Shown here one piece after another: positions 62,956 to 64,000 of a stretch of 64,000 nucleotides of DNA (positions are counted from its first letter, which is position 1; each line of letters opens with the position of its first letter). Location: NCBI RefSeq assembly GCF_014196535.1, contig NZ_JACIDU010000007.1, positions 62,001 to 126,000 on the forward strand. The letters are read 5' to 3'. The translations under genes and the position numbers were made by a program. The notes beneath the pieces were generated by a model, which made no database searches, was not told the DNA's origin, and saw only the letters and a program-made list of their open reading frames with translations. Source of the stretch: Allorhizobium borbori (lineage in GTDB: Bacteria; Pseudomonadota; Alphaproteobacteria; Rhizobiales; Rhizobiaceae).

Positions 62956-64000
62956 TCAGCCGAGGCGACCTGCGGCGTGCGCCAGCATCGTGTAGACCTT
63001 ACCGGTGTCAGAGGTCAGGTAGGACTGGGTTGCCGTGCGGTCACGATCGGTGCGGGCAACGTCTGTCAGCAACTTTTCGAAATCGGCGATGTAGCGATCC
63101 ACGGCGGAGCGGAACTCCGGCTCACGCTCATACTTGCGCTTGATTTCGTCGAAGGTCTGCTGACCTTTCAGGGTGTAGAGGCGACGGGTGAAGACATCCC
63201 GCTCACCGCGCTGATAGCGGCGCCACAGCTCGACCGAAGTATCGTGATCGATGGCGCGGGCGATATCGACCGACAGCGAATTCAGCGACTCGACCATGTG
63301 GCGCGGATTGCGCTGGTCGGCCCGGGCAGCCGGAGCAGGCTCGGGCGCACGCTTAACCTGCGGCTGGGCAACGGGTGCATGCTCGGCCTCGTCGCGGGAA
63401 GCGCCGCGCAGCAGATCGCTGATCCAGCCGCTATTGGCTGGATAGTCCTCACGTGTGGCCGGACGGGCCGGTGCGGCAACCGTGGGGCGCTCGGCTGACA
63501 GCGTGCCGCGCAATGCCGGCATGGTTTCAGCCCGAGCAGGAACGGCAGTCTGCTGCGGCTGCGGCTGCGGACGCTGTGCGACGACGGGACGCTCCACAAC
63601 GGGGGCGGGCGCTGGCGCCGCTGCGCGGGGTGCCGGTTCCGACACCTCGAACTGGCGGGTAGACTTGCCCACGAGCTGCGACAGGTCCTGCAGGGCGCGG
63701 ATCTGTTCGCTGACGGCGCGGCGCATGGCGGCAGCGTTTTCCTTGGCTTCTTCAGGCAGGTCGAAGGCACCACGCTTCAGTTCCGCACGGGTGACATCCA
63801 GTTCCTTGCGGATGTCGTGGGCCGAGCGGCGGATTTCCTCCGTTGCGCCGCCGAAGCGACCAACGGCATCTTCCACTGCCTGACGCACTGCCTGGCGCAT
63901 GTGTTCCGCCGTGGCGTCCGACTTGCGACCGGCTTCGGTCAACAGGCGATCAACATCGCTGAGGGATGAGGAGAGGCCGGTGCGCAGGTTGCCGGCCAGT
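62956..64000 (-). CDS. Large coiled-coil/low-complexity protein, C-terminal part
   Basis: The frame is open to the window edge, so only the last ~347 residues are seen. The N-terminal side of this fragment is helical, Ala/Arg/Glu-rich (AEHMRQAVRQAVEDAVGRFG and KSTRQFEVSEPAP). A Pro/Ala/Gln-rich linker follows, then a folded C-terminal ~110 residues (NSLSVDIARAIDHDTSVELWRRYQRGERDVFTRRLYTL; YEREPEFRSAVDRYIADFEKLL). Very long rhizobial proteins of this type (kinesin-like or apolipoprotein-like in old annotations) fit, but that is inference from the fragment. Function unknown. Confidence 0.75.
   Translation of the reverse strand, partial: LAGNLRTGLSSSLSDVDRLLTEAGRKSDATAEHMRQAVRQAVEDAVGRFGGATEEIRRSAHDIRKELDVTRAELKRGAFDLPEEAKENAAAMRRAVSEQIRALQDLSQLVGKSTRQFEVSEPAPRAAAPAPAPVVERPVVAQRPQPQPQQTAVPARAETMPALRGTLSAERPTVAAPARPATREDYPANSGWISDLLRGASRDEAEHAPVAQPQVKRAPEPAPAARADQRNPRHMVESLNSLSVDIARAIDHDTSVELWRRYQRGERDVFTRRLYTLKGQQTFDEIKRKYEREPEFRSAVDRYIADFEKLLTDVARTDRDRTATQSYLTSDTGKVYTMLAHAAGRLG

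Overview
The window looks like a core chromosomal segment of an alphaproteobacterium of the Rhizobiaceae (Rhizobium/Agrobacterium/Ensifer/Shinella group). The grounds are high GC, tightly packed genes, and rhizobial-type content: znuB-zur, a long-form UvrB, a chemoreceptor ending in WEEF, class II DAHP synthase, an MaeB-type malic enzyme with a phosphotransacetylase domain, Usg, DUF1289, DUF2865, a cobalamin-riboswitch-controlled bluB, and an MlaE with a fused STAS domain. The genus cannot be fixed by reading alone. I see no rRNA, tRNA, IS element, phage gene, CRISPR array or integration site, so this does not look like an accessory island.

Layout. 1-9.5 kb: end of a zinc ABC transporter with its regulator Zur; a gamma-carbonic-anhydrase-like protein and an FAH-family hydrolase; a secreted SH3 protein with tandem repeats; a VanZ protein with a C-terminal KTSC-like domain; a chemoreceptor; DusA; a cold-shock protein; a DnaJ-domain protein; a small secreted protein. 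9.5-16.4 kb: uvrB, an acyl-CoA thioesterase, a Cache-domain chemoreceptor, an extensin-C lipoprotein. 16.4-21.2 kb: a cobS-DUF1289-retropepsin operon divergent from cobT-dgkA, then a membrane histidine kinase. 21.4-25.2 kb: nuclease, GST, UDG-like protein, Lrp regulator, methyltransferase, Usg. 25.2-30.2 kb: polar amino-acid ABC transporter genes (no ATPase gene here) and two drug/metabolite exporters. 30.3-35 kb: moaA, DUF971, MarR, hydrolase, PPOX-fold protein, diguanylate cyclase. 35-42.7 kb: fumC, L,D-transpeptidase, gph, rpiA, DUF2059, gor. 42.7-51.8 kb: orphan TadG-like VWA protein, LysR regulator, class II DAHP synthase, LTA-synthase-like enzyme, nadE, and a NYN/OST-HTH protein. 51.8-58.3 kb: riboswitch-bluB, DUF2865, maeB, LpxH-like phosphoesterase, dipeptide epimerase. 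58.4-64 kb: an Mla-type lipid-transport operon, a Gdx-type SMR exporter, and the C-terminus of a large coiled-coil protein.

Shared themes. The cobS, cobT and bluB genes cover lower-ligand synthesis and nucleotide-loop assembly of cobalamin. Several genes act on the envelope: L,D-transpeptidase, extensin-C lipoprotein, LTA-synthase-like protein, LpxH-like enzyme, Mla operon, DgkA. The least characterised items are the NYN/OST-HTH protein, the VanZ-KTSC fusion, the retropepsin/DUF1289 pair, the orphan TadG-like protein with an altered MIDAS motif, and candidate operators upstream of lrp and usg. I found no clearly new multi-gene system. Family calls rest on motif recognition by reading; no database search was run.
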